From JAEUKH01 sp964447205 (GTDB taxonomy: Bacteria > Myxococcota_A > Polyangia > Polyangiales > Ga0077539): a DNA stretch of 64,000 bases. A program made the translations under genes and the position numbers. Location of the stretch: positions 62,001 through 126,000 of the forward strand of contig CAYUSB010000008.1 of assembly GCA_964447205.1 (NCBI GenBank). The letters run 5' to 3'. How positions within the stretch are numbered: position 1 is the stretch's first letter; each line of letters begins with the position of its first letter. The notes beneath the pieces were generated by a model. The model did not search any database, was not told the DNA's origin, and was given only the letters and a program-made list of their open reading frames with translations. Positions 40,373-53,347 of this stretch are shown here, piece by piece.

Positions 40373-41494
40373 TCAGAGCACGAGGGTGACCCGCTCCTCG
40401 ACGAGCTCGTCGGAGAAGGGCTCGTCGCGCTCGGCGGTGCGCAGGAGGCGCCAGATGTGTTTGCCCATCACGTCGAGCTCGGTGGAGGCAAACTGCTCGC
40501 CCCCGAAGCGGCGCACGGCCTCGGTCATGCGCCCGAGCACCGCCGCGTCTTGCTGAAAGATCTTGAGGGCCAGGGGTTTGAGGGCGGCCTTCACCGCCGC
40601 GTGGGGCACCCGCAGGCGGAAGCTCACCACGGCGTAGAGGCGCGTGACGAAGTCCGACACGGGGGTCATGGCCGTGGCCACGAGGAGGTGGTTCTCGTCG
40701 CCGATGCGGTACTCGACCTCGGCCACATTGGGGGCGAGGAAGCGGTCGAAGTGGGTGACCGTGCCGCCCGACGGCGACAGGAGGCGGCCCACAATGCCCG
40801 GGGGCCGCGGCTCGCCGAGGTACTCGCACACCACCCGGGAGCCCTGGCGCTGCACGACGGCCTCGATGCGGACCCCGCGGCTCTTGGCGCGGAAGAGGCC
40901 GCGGTGCAGGAAGGCCGTGTGGGGGACGTCGAGGGCGTTTTCGGCCGTGGCGTAGAGGGTCCCGGGGGCCTCGACGACCTGGTGCACGGTGTCGTAGCCG
41001 GGGGCCCCGAGCAGGGCGAAGCGGTACGGGGGGAGGGTCGGGGTGGCCCCGGGGGTGGGGCACACCCAGACAAACCCGTCGAGCTCCTGGGTCGGGAAGG
41101 CGAGGGCCGTCCGGGCCTTGGCGTCGCCCGGGGAGCCGTCGAGGCAGGGGATGTGGCCGCAGCGGCCCGCGGTGTCGAAGCGCCAGCCGTGGTAGGGGCA
41201 CTCCAGGCTGCCGTCGACCACGGCCCCGCCGGACAGCGGGACGTTGCGGTGCGGGCAGCGGTCGAGGAGGGCCCCCACGCGCCCGTCCCCGTCCCGAAAC
41301 ACCACCAACGGAACCCCAAGGACCGTGCTCGCCACGGGCCCCTGGCGCAGGGCCTCGGCGGGGGTGGCGATGTACCAATGCCGCATCGGGTGAGCCACCC
41401 GGGCCTTGCCGCGGGTCAGCCCCGCCAATGGGACCGTGGCCGCCTCGGTGCGGGGGGCGCCTTCGGGGTCGAAATCACTCGGGGGTTCGCGCAT
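40373..41494 (-). CDS. Rieske non-heme iron oxygenase, alpha subunit
   Basis: 373 aa. Rieske [2Fe-2S] ligands: CPHRN (Cys80, His82) and CPYHGW (Cys99, His102). The mononuclear Fe site is in ENALDVPHTAFLHRG (His192, His197). This single-component layout is like VanA, Pheophorbide a oxygenase and other ring-hydroxylating or demethylating enzymes. Substrate unknown. No ferredoxin or reductase gene is adjacent, so reductant must be supplied by unlinked proteins. Divergent from the PLP-enzyme gene, with starts about 26 bp apart, so their promoters overlap. Confidence 0.85.
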   Translation of the reverse strand: MREPPSDFDPEGAPRTEAATVPLAGLTRGKARVAHPMRHWYIATPAEALRQGPVASTVLGVPLVVFRDGDGRVGALLDRCPHRNVPLSGGAVVDGSLECPYHGWRFDTAGRCGHIPCLDGSPGDAKARTALAFPTQELDGFVWVCPTPGATPTLPPYRFALLGAPGYDTVHQVVEAPGTLYATAENALDVPHTAFLHRGLFRAKSRGVRIEAVVQRQGSRVVCEYLGEPRPPGIVGRLLSPSGGTVTHFDRFLAPNVAEVEYRIGDENHLLVATAMTPVSDFVTRLYAVVSFRLRVPHAAVKAALKPLALKIFQQDAAVLGRMTEAVRRFGGEQFASTELDVMGKHIWRLLRTAERDEPFSDELVEERVTLVL

Positions 41495-41520
41495 GGGGGC
41501 GGGTGTTCTACCGTACCTGG

Positions 41521-42618
41521 GTGCACGACGCGACGACGGGCCGCAGGCTCACACGTCCGAGGCTCCTGGAGGCCCTGCCCGACCTCGGGCGGGTGGTCCC
41601 GTGGATGCCGCTGGGGGAGGTTCCGACCGCGGTGGAGCCTTGCCCGGCCCTCGGGGACTGGGCCCCGGGCCTCGACCTGTGGGTCAAACACGAAGACCGG
41701 ATCTCCCCGGTGTACGGCGGCAACAAGGTGCGCCGGTACGAGTACCTCCTGGCCGACGCCCAGGCCCGCGGGGCGCGCCGGGTGGTCACCGTCGGCGGCC
41801 TCGGGTCGACCCAGGTGATGGCCACCGCGAGCTTCTGCCAGCACCTGGGCCTCGGCTGCACCGCGGTCCTCTTCGATCAGCCCGTCACCCGCTTCGTGCA
41901 GCGGGCCCTCCTCGTCAATGTCACGCGCGGGGCCGAGCTGGTGTACGGCGGGGGCTACCTCGCCACGGCCCTGGCCACGGTGCGGGCCCGGTTCCGCCGC
42001 CCCGACAGCTACCTCATCCTCCCCGGAGCGGCCGAACCCCTGGCCACCCTCGGGTACCTCGACGCGGTCCTCGAGCTCGCGGCCCAGGTCGAGGCCGGCG
42101 CGATGCCCCGCCCCGACGTGATGGTCTTGCCCACCGGGAGCGCCGGGACCCTCGCCGCCCTCAGCCTCGGATGCGCCTGGCTGGCGTGGCCCACCGAGGT
42201 GGTCGGGGTTCGGATCACCACCCCCTGGGCGTGCAACCGGGTCACGGTGGGGCAGCTCGTGCGGTCGACAGGGCGGTGGGTGGCCCGCCGCGACCCGCGT
42301 TTCCCGCGCGACCTGCACCACAAGGCCCGCTGGAGCCTGTGGGGCGAGGCCCTGGGGCCCGGGTACGGCTTCCCGACCCCCGAGACGGCCGAGGCCATGG
42401 CCGCCTACGCCCGCTGGACGGGCCATACGGGCGAGGTGACCTACACCGCCAAGATGCTCGCGGGGCTACGCGGGATGGCACGGACGGGGCGCTGGCGGGG
42501 CAAGACGGTGCTCCTCTGGCAGACCCTGTCGTCGGTCGAGCCCGCGGTGGCCCCTGACGCCGCGGCGCGGCTGCCCCCGAGCCTGCGGTGGGTCCTGGAG
42601 GCCGAGCCCGTGGCGTGA
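41521..42618 (+). CDS. PLP-dependent D-cysteine desulfhydrase/ACC deaminase-like enzyme
   Basis: 365 aa from GTG 41521, or slightly longer from GTG 41503. The PLP lysine lies in YGGNKVRRYEYLL (Lys69 in GGNKVRR), after LDLWVKHEDRISP. A glycine-rich phosphate-binding loop occurs in VLPTGSAGTLAALSLG, and TVGGLGSTQVMATAS binds the substrate side. This is fold-type II, related to D-cysteine desulfhydrase and 1-aminocyclopropane-1-carboxylate deaminase. The substrate cannot be settled from sequence. Divergent from the Rieske gene; convergent with the Coq4-like gene, 16 bp apart. Confidence 0.8.
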   Translation: MHDATTGRRLTRPRLLEALPDLGRVVPWMPLGEVPTAVEPCPALGDWAPGLDLWVKHEDRISPVYGGNKVRRYEYLLADAQARGARRVVTVGGLGSTQVMATASFCQHLGLGCTAVLFDQPVTRFVQRALLVNVTRGAELVYGGGYLATALATVRARFRRPDSYLILPGAAEPLATLGYLDAVLELAAQVEAGAMPRPDVMVLPTGSAGTLAALSLGCAWLAWPTEVVGVRITTPWACNRVTVGQLVRSTGRWVARRDPRFPRDLHHKARWSLWGEALGPGYGFPTPETAEAMAAYARWTGHTGEVTYTAKMLAGLRGMARTGRWRGKTVLLWQTLSSVEPAVAPDAAARLPPSLRWVLEAEPVA

Positions 42619-42634
42619 AGGGGGGGCGGCGCGT

Positions 42635-43363
42635 TCAGCGCTGCGCGGCCTGGCGGTACTCCGCCGCGCGGACCTCGGTGTACGGCGTGGGGGCTCCGAG
42701 GTTGAGCCGACGACGGACCTCGTCGAGGGGCAGGGGGAGCAGGGACTCCCAGTCCTGGGCGGGCAACCACGCTGCGGCCCGACCGCGCTGAAACCCGTCC
42801 CAGACGATCGTGCTCAGCCCGGCCTCGCGGCCCTTCCACAGGGCAGTGGCGACGATGAGGGCGATCCCGGCGTTGAAGTTCTGCGCGAGGTAGAAGGCGA
42901 GGAGGGCGGCCTCGCCGACCACGTCGTTTTTGTAGCCCGTGGCCACGTGCCAGAGGTCGTGGGTGTCGCGCATCCGCCGGTGGAGGTACTCAAAGCCCGG
43001 GCTGCGCGCGCCCTCGGTCATCCCGCGCTCGCTCGCGTCGCGGATGCCCCCCGGGCTGATCCTCTCGGACTCGACGAAGGCGAGGTAGGCCCGGCCGAGG
43101 CTCCCTTCGGGCAGGGCCCGCAAGGCCGCCCGGTCGTCGAGGACGGGAACGATGTCGGGCCGGTCGCGCAGCATCCGGGCCCCGTGGGCAGTGCGGGCAA
43201 ACCGACGGAGGAGCCGGTGCGGGGCCGTCCCCGACAGGGCCTCGATGATGGTGAAGACCTGCGGCAGGTCGTCGGGGTCGCGGGCCAGGGCGGCAATGGC
43301 ACGCCCCGCCCGACGAACGTCGAACACCGGCATCGGAAAGGGTAGAGTCACGGTCGCGTCCAT
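42635..43363 (-). CDS. Coq4 family protein
   Basis: 242 aa. The zinc motif H-D-x-x-H is present as DTHDLWHVATGY (His135, Asp136, His139), with the typical downstream helices (EAALLAFYLAQNFNAGIALI) of Coq4. In ubiquinone biosynthesis Coq4 supports ring decarboxylation/hydroxylation and organises other Coq proteins. The start is decided by AGGAGG lying 6 nt before ATG 43363; the ATG at 43369 directly abuts it and is unlikely. Controlled by a promoter at 43396-43424 that contains an operator-like palindrome. No other quinone gene is adjacent. Confidence 0.85.
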   Translation of the reverse strand: MDATVTLPFPMPVFDVRRAGRAIAALARDPDDLPQVFTIIEALSGTAPHRLLRRFARTAHGARMLRDRPDIVPVLDDRAALRALPEGSLGRAYLAFVESERISPGGIRDASERGMTEGARSPGFEYLHRRMRDTHDLWHVATGYKNDVVGEAALLAFYLAQNFNAGIALIVATALWKGREAGLSTIVWDGFQRGRAAAWLPAQDWESLLPLPLDEVRRRLNLGAPTPYTEVRAAEYRQAAQR

Positions 43364-43383
43364 AAACATCCTCCTCGCTGTTG

Positions 43384-43424
43384 CTGACAGTCCTGTAGGT
43401 AGACCGTGTATACAACTCTGTCAA
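43384..43424. promoter_or_regulatory. Overlapping divergent promoters with 8-bp palindrome, candidate TetR operator
   Basis: Minus strand: TTGACA (43419-43424) and TACCTA (43396-43401) are 17 bp apart, facing the Coq4-like gene. Plus strand: CTGACA (43384-43389) and TGTATA (43407-43412) are 17 bp apart, facing the TetR gene. The palindrome TGTATACA (43407-43414) lies inside both. TGACAG (43385-43390) and CTGTCA (43418-43423) form a wider inverted repeat. This is the classic layout for autoregulation by a TetR repressor. Confidence 0.6.
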
Positions 43425-43458
43425 TAGCGGGGGACCTCTTTCTTTGGGGCCTCCCACG

Positions 43459-44094
43459 ATGAGCCGTCTCCCCAAGGGGTCGGCGGCTCCGGCCCGGCGT
43501 CGTCGCACCGCCGAGGAGGCCCGGTCGGCCATCCTCGACGCGGCCGAGCGGCGGCTGGTGGCCTCAGGTCCGGGGGGCATCCGGCTTCAGGAGGTGGCGG
43601 CGGAGGTGGGGGTCTCTCACCCGACGGTCCTGCATCACTTTGGGAGCCGGGAGGCCCTGGTCGAGGCCGTGGTCACCCGGGCCCTCGACAGCATCCAGAC
43701 CGACGTGCTCCACGCCCTTCAGGCGGCCCCGGCGGGCGAAGGGCAGGTGGCCTCGATGTTCGATGGGGTCTTCGAGGCCCTGCGGTCTCGGGGGCAGGGG
43801 AGGGCCCTGCTGTGGCTGGCCCTGGCGGGGCAGGGCCCCAAACACGACGACCTGCGGCTGCGCGAGTTTGCCGAGACCATCCACGCCCTGCGCGGCGCGC
43901 GCTTTGGCGACCGGGCCGCGGCCTCCTTCGAGGACTCGCAGTTTACGGTGGTCCTGGTGGCCTCGGCCCTGCTGGCCAGCTCGGTGATCGGCGACACCAT
44001 GCTCCACGACGCGGGGGTCGACGACGCGAAGGGGCCCGCGCGGTTTCGGGCGTGGCTCGCCCGGCTGCTGATCGAGCACTTCGAGCGCGGGTGA
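43459..44094 (+). CDS. TetR-family transcriptional regulator
   Basis: 211 aa from ATG 43459. N-terminal helix-turn-helix: EEARSAILDAAERRLVASGP, then GIRLQEVAAEVGVSHPTVLH, then HFGSREALVEAVV, which is the standard TetR DNA-binding domain. The ligand domain is all-helical and not assignable. Divergent from the Coq4-like gene, whose promoter overlaps its own around a palindrome, so it most likely represses both. Upstream TTG 43444 is a less likely start. It may respond to an aromatic or acyl compound handled by the nearby Rieske oxygenase; that is inference. Confidence 0.9.
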   Translation: MSRLPKGSAAPARRRRTAEEARSAILDAAERRLVASGPGGIRLQEVAAEVGVSHPTVLHHFGSREALVEAVVTRALDSIQTDVLHALQAAPAGEGQVASMFDGVFEALRSRGQGRALLWLALAGQGPKHDDLRLREFAETIHALRGARFGDRAAASFEDSQFTVVLVASALLASSVIGDTMLHDAGVDDAKGPARFRAWLARLLIEHFERG

Positions 44095-44128
44095 CCCTCG
44101 GGGTCTCTGCTGCGCGGGGGCGGGGCGT

Positions 44129-46297
44129 TCAGACATCGATCCGCACGGAGGCATCGCCCTCGTTGCGGGTCACCTCGACCCCGACGCTGTGCGGGTATCG
44201 TTGCAGCTTCAGGTCGAGGCTGCACTCTCCGACCCGCAGGTCTCGCACCTCGACCCAGTTGATGAAACGCGGCAGGCGCGGCCGACGAAACGAGACCTCT
44301 TTGGCGAGGGCGTCGATCCGCAGGCCGAGGCAGGCCTCGAGCATGGCCGTCACCGCGGCGGCCGCCCAGGCCTGGGGCGAGCACGCCACGGGGTACAGGG
44401 TCGGGCCCTCGCCGGGTTGGCGGGGGAAGCCGCAGAAGAGCTCGGGCAGGCGGTGTTGGGTGAAGTGCAGGCTGGCGTCGTACAGGCCGCTGAGCACGGC
44501 CAGGGCCGCCTCGGTGTGCCCGTAGCGGGCCATGCCGCTGGCGAGGAGGGCGTTGTCGTGCGGCCAGATCGAGCCGTTGTGATACGACATCGGGTTGTAC
44601 CGGGCCTGTCCGCTCGCGACCGTACGGACCCCCCAGCCGCTGAAGAACGAGGGGTCGAGGAAACGCGCGCTCATCCGGGCGGCGTGGTCGGGCGCGGCGA
44701 TGCCGCTCCACAGGGCGTGGCCGGCGTTGGACGAGGCGATCAGGCAGGGCCGCTTGCGGCCGTCGAGGGCGAGGGCGTAGGTGCCGAGCTCCTCGCACCA
44801 GAACTGGGCATGAAACCGCTGCCGCAGGAGGGCGGCCTCCTGCCTCCACCGCGCGGCCCGCTCGGGCTCGTCGAGGTCGTCGGCGACGTCGGCGGCGAGC
44901 AGCTTGGCCTCGTAGACGTACCCCTGAACCTCGCATAGGGCGATCGGGGCGTCGGCCAGGAGGCCGTCGGCGTGGAAGACAGAGTCTTGCGAGTCCTTCC
45001 AGCCCTGCTGGAGCAGCCCGTCTTCGCTCCGGCGGGCGTACTCGACGAAGCCGTCGCCGTCGCTGTCGCCGTAGCGATCGATCCACGCCACGGCGGCCAG
45101 CACATTGGGCCAGATGCCCCGAAGAAACTCCAGGTCGGCTGTGCGTCGGTAGTACGCCCCCGCGAGGGCCACGAAGAGGGGGGTGGCGTCGACGGTGCCG
45201 TAGTAGCGCTCGAAGGGGACCTCGCCGGTCCGGGCCATCTCGCACTGTCGGGCCTCGTGAAGGATCTTGCCTGGCTCTGCGTCGCGCGCGGCCTCCTCGA
45301 CGGTGGCCTGGGTGGCGGCCAGAAAGGACAGGACCCCGCGGGCCATGGCCGGATGGGTCCACAGGGTCTCGCGGGCCGTGAGGAGCCCATCCCGCCCGAA
45401 CGTGGTCGAGTACCAGGGCACCCCGGCGTAGGGATAGGGACCGGTCGGCAGCTCTGTGGTCAACATGGCGAGGTCGGAGGCCGAACGATCGAGCCACAGA
45501 TTGAACAAGAGGTTGGAGGTCTCGATGTGGCACTGCCCGCGCTGCTGGGTGATCCGCGACTCGTTGTTGAGGCGATAGGCCGTCTCGTATTCGATGGCGG
45601 GCGCGGGGGGGTGTCCATCGACCTGACAATCGACGGTGCAGTAGAGGTGGCACGGGTCGTGGGGATGGAGGGTCAGGGAGAAGGTGGCCCCGAGGTCGTT
45701 CCAGGTGGAGGGCTCGGGGCGGAGGGTGACCCGGCTCACCCGGCGTAGGCCATCGAGGCCGTCGTAGGCAAAAACGCGTTCGGCCCCGTGGGTCTGCGGA
45801 GGGGCGCATCGCCCACGTTTCACCCGCAACGAGCCCCGCACCTCGAACAGGTCGACGAAATCGGCCTCAAACCGTAGGGAGAGCTGCAACCGTACGGGTT
45901 CGCGCCCGTGGTGGATCAGCCGGATGTGTTCGTAACAGGCTCCTTGCCACAACAGCTTGGCCCGGAAGATATGGATCTCCCCTTTGGGCAGGATCACGCG
46001 CCCGTGGCTTACCAGGTCGGGGTTCATCAGCTCGACGATCAGGAGATTGGCGCCTTCTTTGACCGTGGCCCCGAGAAACAAGGGACGCACCCCGTCCACA
46101 CGCAATGACAGGCCCGACAAAAACCGGGTGTCCTGGTGATAGAGCCCCTGCTCGCCCGAACCCCAGGTCACGATGTCTCCGAAACGATCGAAGAGGGCGA
46201 AGGTCTCATCGCTCTTGATGACCTGGAGGCTCTCGTCAGCACGCGCAGCCGTGGCAGCGACGTACCACTGATCTCCGATCCGGATACGTTCGCTCAC
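44129..46297 (-). CDS. Amylo-alpha-1,6-glucosidase (GDE_N plus six-hairpin glucosidase domain)
   Basis: 722 aa from GTG 46297, with GGAGGG 4 nt before it. The N-terminal beta domain (DETFALFDRFGDIVTWGSGE, 'LYHQDTRFLSGLSLRVDG') is the glycogen-debranching N-terminal module. The C-terminal (alpha/alpha)6 domain has 'GVPWYSTTFGRDGLLTA', 'WIDRYGDSDGDGFVEY', 'QQGWKDSQDS' and 'YHNGSIWPHDNALLASG', containing the catalytic acids. It removes alpha-1,6 branches from glycogen-like glucans (or related glucosides). Downstream of a GT4 enzyme and an unknown protein in one operon. Its 5' part is less GC-rich than its 3' part. Confidence 0.85.
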   Translation of the reverse strand: MSERIRIGDQWYVAATAARADESLQVIKSDETFALFDRFGDIVTWGSGEQGLYHQDTRFLSGLSLRVDGVRPLFLGATVKEGANLLIVELMNPDLVSHGRVILPKGEIHIFRAKLLWQGACYEHIRLIHHGREPVRLQLSLRFEADFVDLFEVRGSLRVKRGRCAPPQTHGAERVFAYDGLDGLRRVSRVTLRPEPSTWNDLGATFSLTLHPHDPCHLYCTVDCQVDGHPPAPAIEYETAYRLNNESRITQQRGQCHIETSNLLFNLWLDRSASDLAMLTTELPTGPYPYAGVPWYSTTFGRDGLLTARETLWTHPAMARGVLSFLAATQATVEEAARDAEPGKILHEARQCEMARTGEVPFERYYGTVDATPLFVALAGAYYRRTADLEFLRGIWPNVLAAVAWIDRYGDSDGDGFVEYARRSEDGLLQQGWKDSQDSVFHADGLLADAPIALCEVQGYVYEAKLLAADVADDLDEPERAARWRQEAALLRQRFHAQFWCEELGTYALALDGRKRPCLIASSNAGHALWSGIAAPDHAARMSARFLDPSFFSGWGVRTVASGQARYNPMSYHNGSIWPHDNALLASGMARYGHTEAALAVLSGLYDASLHFTQHRLPELFCGFPRQPGEGPTLYPVACSPQAWAAAAVTAMLEACLGLRIDALAKEVSFRRPRLPRFINWVEVRDLRVGECSLDLKLQRYPHSVGVEVTRNEGDASVRIDV

Positions 46298-46308
46298 AAC
46301 GCCCTCCG

Positions 46309-47370
46309 TCACCTGGTTGCGACGTCTACTTGACGCGGCGCGATCTTGTCGTCCACCAGCCTGCGGTAGACATCGAGGTAGTTTCGGGCCATCTCCTTCG
46401 CGGTAAATCGCCGCTCGAAGGCCGCCCGGCAGCCCTGCCGACTCACCTCCCCGACGCGTCGCGCCGCGGCGATGGCCTCGCGTGTATCCTGCACGATGAA
46501 GCCCGTCACTCCGTCCTCCATCACCTCGCGCACCGAGCCACAGTCGTACGCGATCACGGGGGTGCCGCATGCGAAGGACTCGATCATCACCAGCCCGAAG
46601 GGTTCGGGCCAGTCGATGGGAAACAGGAGGGCCCTGGCCTGACCGAGGAAGGTGTTCTTCTCCGCGTCGCCGATTTCCCCGACAAACTCGATCAGTGGGT
46701 GTTCGAGCCAGGGACGGATCTCGCGTTCGAGGTACGCCTCGTCGGCGGGATCGATCTTGGCCGCGATCCGCAGCCGTGTCTCGCACGCCAGGGCGATCTT
46801 GATCGCGCGATCGACACGCTTCTCGGGCGAGATCCTACCGACGAAGGCGAAGTAGTCCAGGGGCTCTGTGTGCGTGTGATACAGGCTCTCTGGAATGCCA
46901 TGGTGAACCGTTGCCTGCCAATTGGCGGCCTGGAGCGGGAGACGTTGGTTGTCGGAGATCGAGACCAGCCGGGCGTCTCGAAAGTACCGGTGCAACGGCC
47001 CAAGATCGGGAAGATCGAGCCGACCGTGCAGGGTCGTAACGATCGGAGTCTTGCATCGCCGCGCGAGGGGATAGTGCAAGAACTCGGTGTGAAAGTGGAT
47101 GACATCGAATTGCTCGGCCATCGAAAAGACGCGGTCGAGCATCATCGTCTGCCACATCAGCCACTCCGGGCGCTGGGCAGCAAGACGGAGGCTGCGTTCG
47201 CAGACAGGGACCAGTCGTGCCCGCGTACTGGAGTCCCCGCTCGCAAACAACGTGACCTCGTGACCCTCGTCGACGAGGGCCTCCGTCAGGTACGACACGA
47301 CTCGCTCGGTGCCGCCGTAGCCCGAAGGCGGGACGCTCTCGAACAATGGGGCGATCTGGGCGATCCGCAT
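46309..47370 (-). CDS. GT4-family glycosyltransferase
   Basis: 353 aa from ATG 47370 (MRIAQIAPLFESVPPSGYGG, the Gly-rich N-terminal donor loop). DVIHFHTEFLHYPL and IVTTLHGRLDLPDL lie in the acceptor domain. FVGRISPEKRVDRAIKIA and EPFGLVMIESFACGTPVIAY (the E-x7-E motif) mark a GT-B fold retaining transferase of family GT4. Near AviGT4-like enzymes; the sugar and acceptor are unknown. Start is 4 bp after the stop of the upstream unknown gene and the stop is 11 bp before the glucosidase start, so the three form one operon. Lower GC (34 of 60 bases in 47041-47100). Confidence 0.85.
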   Translation of the reverse strand: MRIAQIAPLFESVPPSGYGGTERVVSYLTEALVDEGHEVTLFASGDSSTRARLVPVCERSLRLAAQRPEWLMWQTMMLDRVFSMAEQFDVIHFHTEFLHYPLARRCKTPIVTTLHGRLDLPDLGPLHRYFRDARLVSISDNQRLPLQAANWQATVHHGIPESLYHTHTEPLDYFAFVGRISPEKRVDRAIKIALACETRLRIAAKIDPADEAYLEREIRPWLEHPLIEFVGEIGDAEKNTFLGQARALLFPIDWPEPFGLVMIESFACGTPVIAYDCGSVREVMEDGVTGFIVQDTREAIAAARRVGEVSRQGCRAAFERRFTAKEMARNYLDVYRRLVDDKIAPRQVDVATR

Positions 47371-47374
47371 ACCC

Positions 47375-48142
47375 CTACGTCCACCTTCCCTCGAACAAAG
47401 GTCGCGTCGGGTGCCGCTCCCGTTCGAGGTGAAGGTCGGTGAAGATGTCCGCCGAGGCCGCGGTCTCCTTTTGGGGGCTGAGCCGGATCCCGAGGTCCTG
47501 TTCGGGATCGCTGCTGCCACCCATGAGGATGAACTCTGCGCCCTCGAAATCGAGAAGTTCGGGCGGGTCGGCCAGGGAGAAACGTTTGTCCCCGAAGCTC
47601 TCTTGAAGCCGCTTGGGAAACTTTGCCTTCCGGGTGCCCCGCAGACCGGCCTCCGTGGGGGAGGGCTGCTCGGGGTTTTTCACCGACAAGATGTAGCTCG
47701 CCTCCTCTTCGATGTGCAGATCCTTCTGGACCTCGCCCTGCGTCCTAGGCAATTCGAGAGAGTAGGCAAGATGCGTGTGATCGCCGTGCCGCACGAGCGC
47801 GTACACGCCCTCTCCCGCCGGACGGGCCTCGGGGCGCTCCCGCGTGCCGCGGGTCTTCGTCGTGTAGGTCTCTCTCTCCAGGACGGTCACCATGTCCTCG
47901 GGTTCGGTGCCCACCTTGTCGACAAATCCCCAGTGTTTCTCGTTGCCGTTGTCGACCCGAGGCATGGTCTTTCGACCGATGGTCAACAGACGATACCTGT
48001 CCCCGCTCTTGGGAGCCAGAATCACATGAAACCGCTGGATGTCTTCGGTGCCCGCGGGATCCTCTTCGCCCACTTTGGGCCTGTAGAAGAAATAGATGTT
48101 ACCGCGCTCGATGACACGGGTGCCTGAGTTTTTTTGATCCAT
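47375..48142 (-). CDS. Conserved hypothetical protein, first gene of the glucan operon
   Basis: 255 aa from ATG 48142. The N-terminus is beta-rich (ERGNIYFFYRPKVGEEDPAG, then RFHVILAPKSGDRYRLLTIG). Later segments are TYTTKTRGTRERPEARPAGE, GVYALVRHGDHTHLAYSLEL and EASYILSVKNPEQ. The last 90 residues are charged, with 'FEGAEFILMGGSSDPEQDLG'. No named family comes to mind, but the Thr/Arg-rich and His-rich motifs are well shaped and suggest a conserved fold with a defined active or binding site. No signal peptide. Head of an operon with GT4 and a debranching enzyme. Confidence 0.6.
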   Translation of the reverse strand: MDQKNSGTRVIERGNIYFFYRPKVGEEDPAGTEDIQRFHVILAPKSGDRYRLLTIGRKTMPRVDNGNEKHWGFVDKVGTEPEDMVTVLERETYTTKTRGTRERPEARPAGEGVYALVRHGDHTHLAYSLELPRTQGEVQKDLHIEEEASYILSVKNPEQPSPTEAGLRGTRKAKFPKRLQESFGDKRFSLADPPELLDFEGAEFILMGGSSDPEQDLGIRLSPQKETAASADIFTDLHLERERHPTRPLFEGRWT

Positions 48143-48198
48143 TGGATCCAATTCCCCCGGCCGCCTGAGGTCGGCCGTCTGGCGGAAAGACCTCATCT

Positions 48199-48250
48199 AG
48201 CTTAAAACCGTCCTGAGGGCTGTCAAGGGCACAAAACGTCAATATATTGA
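48199..48250 (-). promoter_or_regulatory. Candidate promoter and 12-bp palindrome upstream of the glucan operon
   Basis: On the minus strand TTGACA (48221-48226) and TAAGCT (48199-48204) are separated by 16 bp, facing the hypothetical/GT4/glucosidase operon. Just upstream, TCAATATATTGA (48239-48250) is a perfect 12-bp palindrome. The block is conspicuously AT-rich in this genome, a normal promoter sign. It lies in the divergent gap shared with the TreX-TreY gene (start 48374), so it may control both. Confidence 0.5.
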
Positions 48251-48373
48251 GCTGAAAGTCGTGTGGAAATGGTGGGATCGTGGCATGCCTGCGAGCGGCC
48301 CGGGGGATGGCTATAGGAGAGGGATGGGCTGGATGAAGGACGCGTTCGAGCGCTCAACGGGACAACCTCCACC

Positions 48374-53343
<4,970 letters not shown>

Positions 53344-53347
<4 letters not shown>

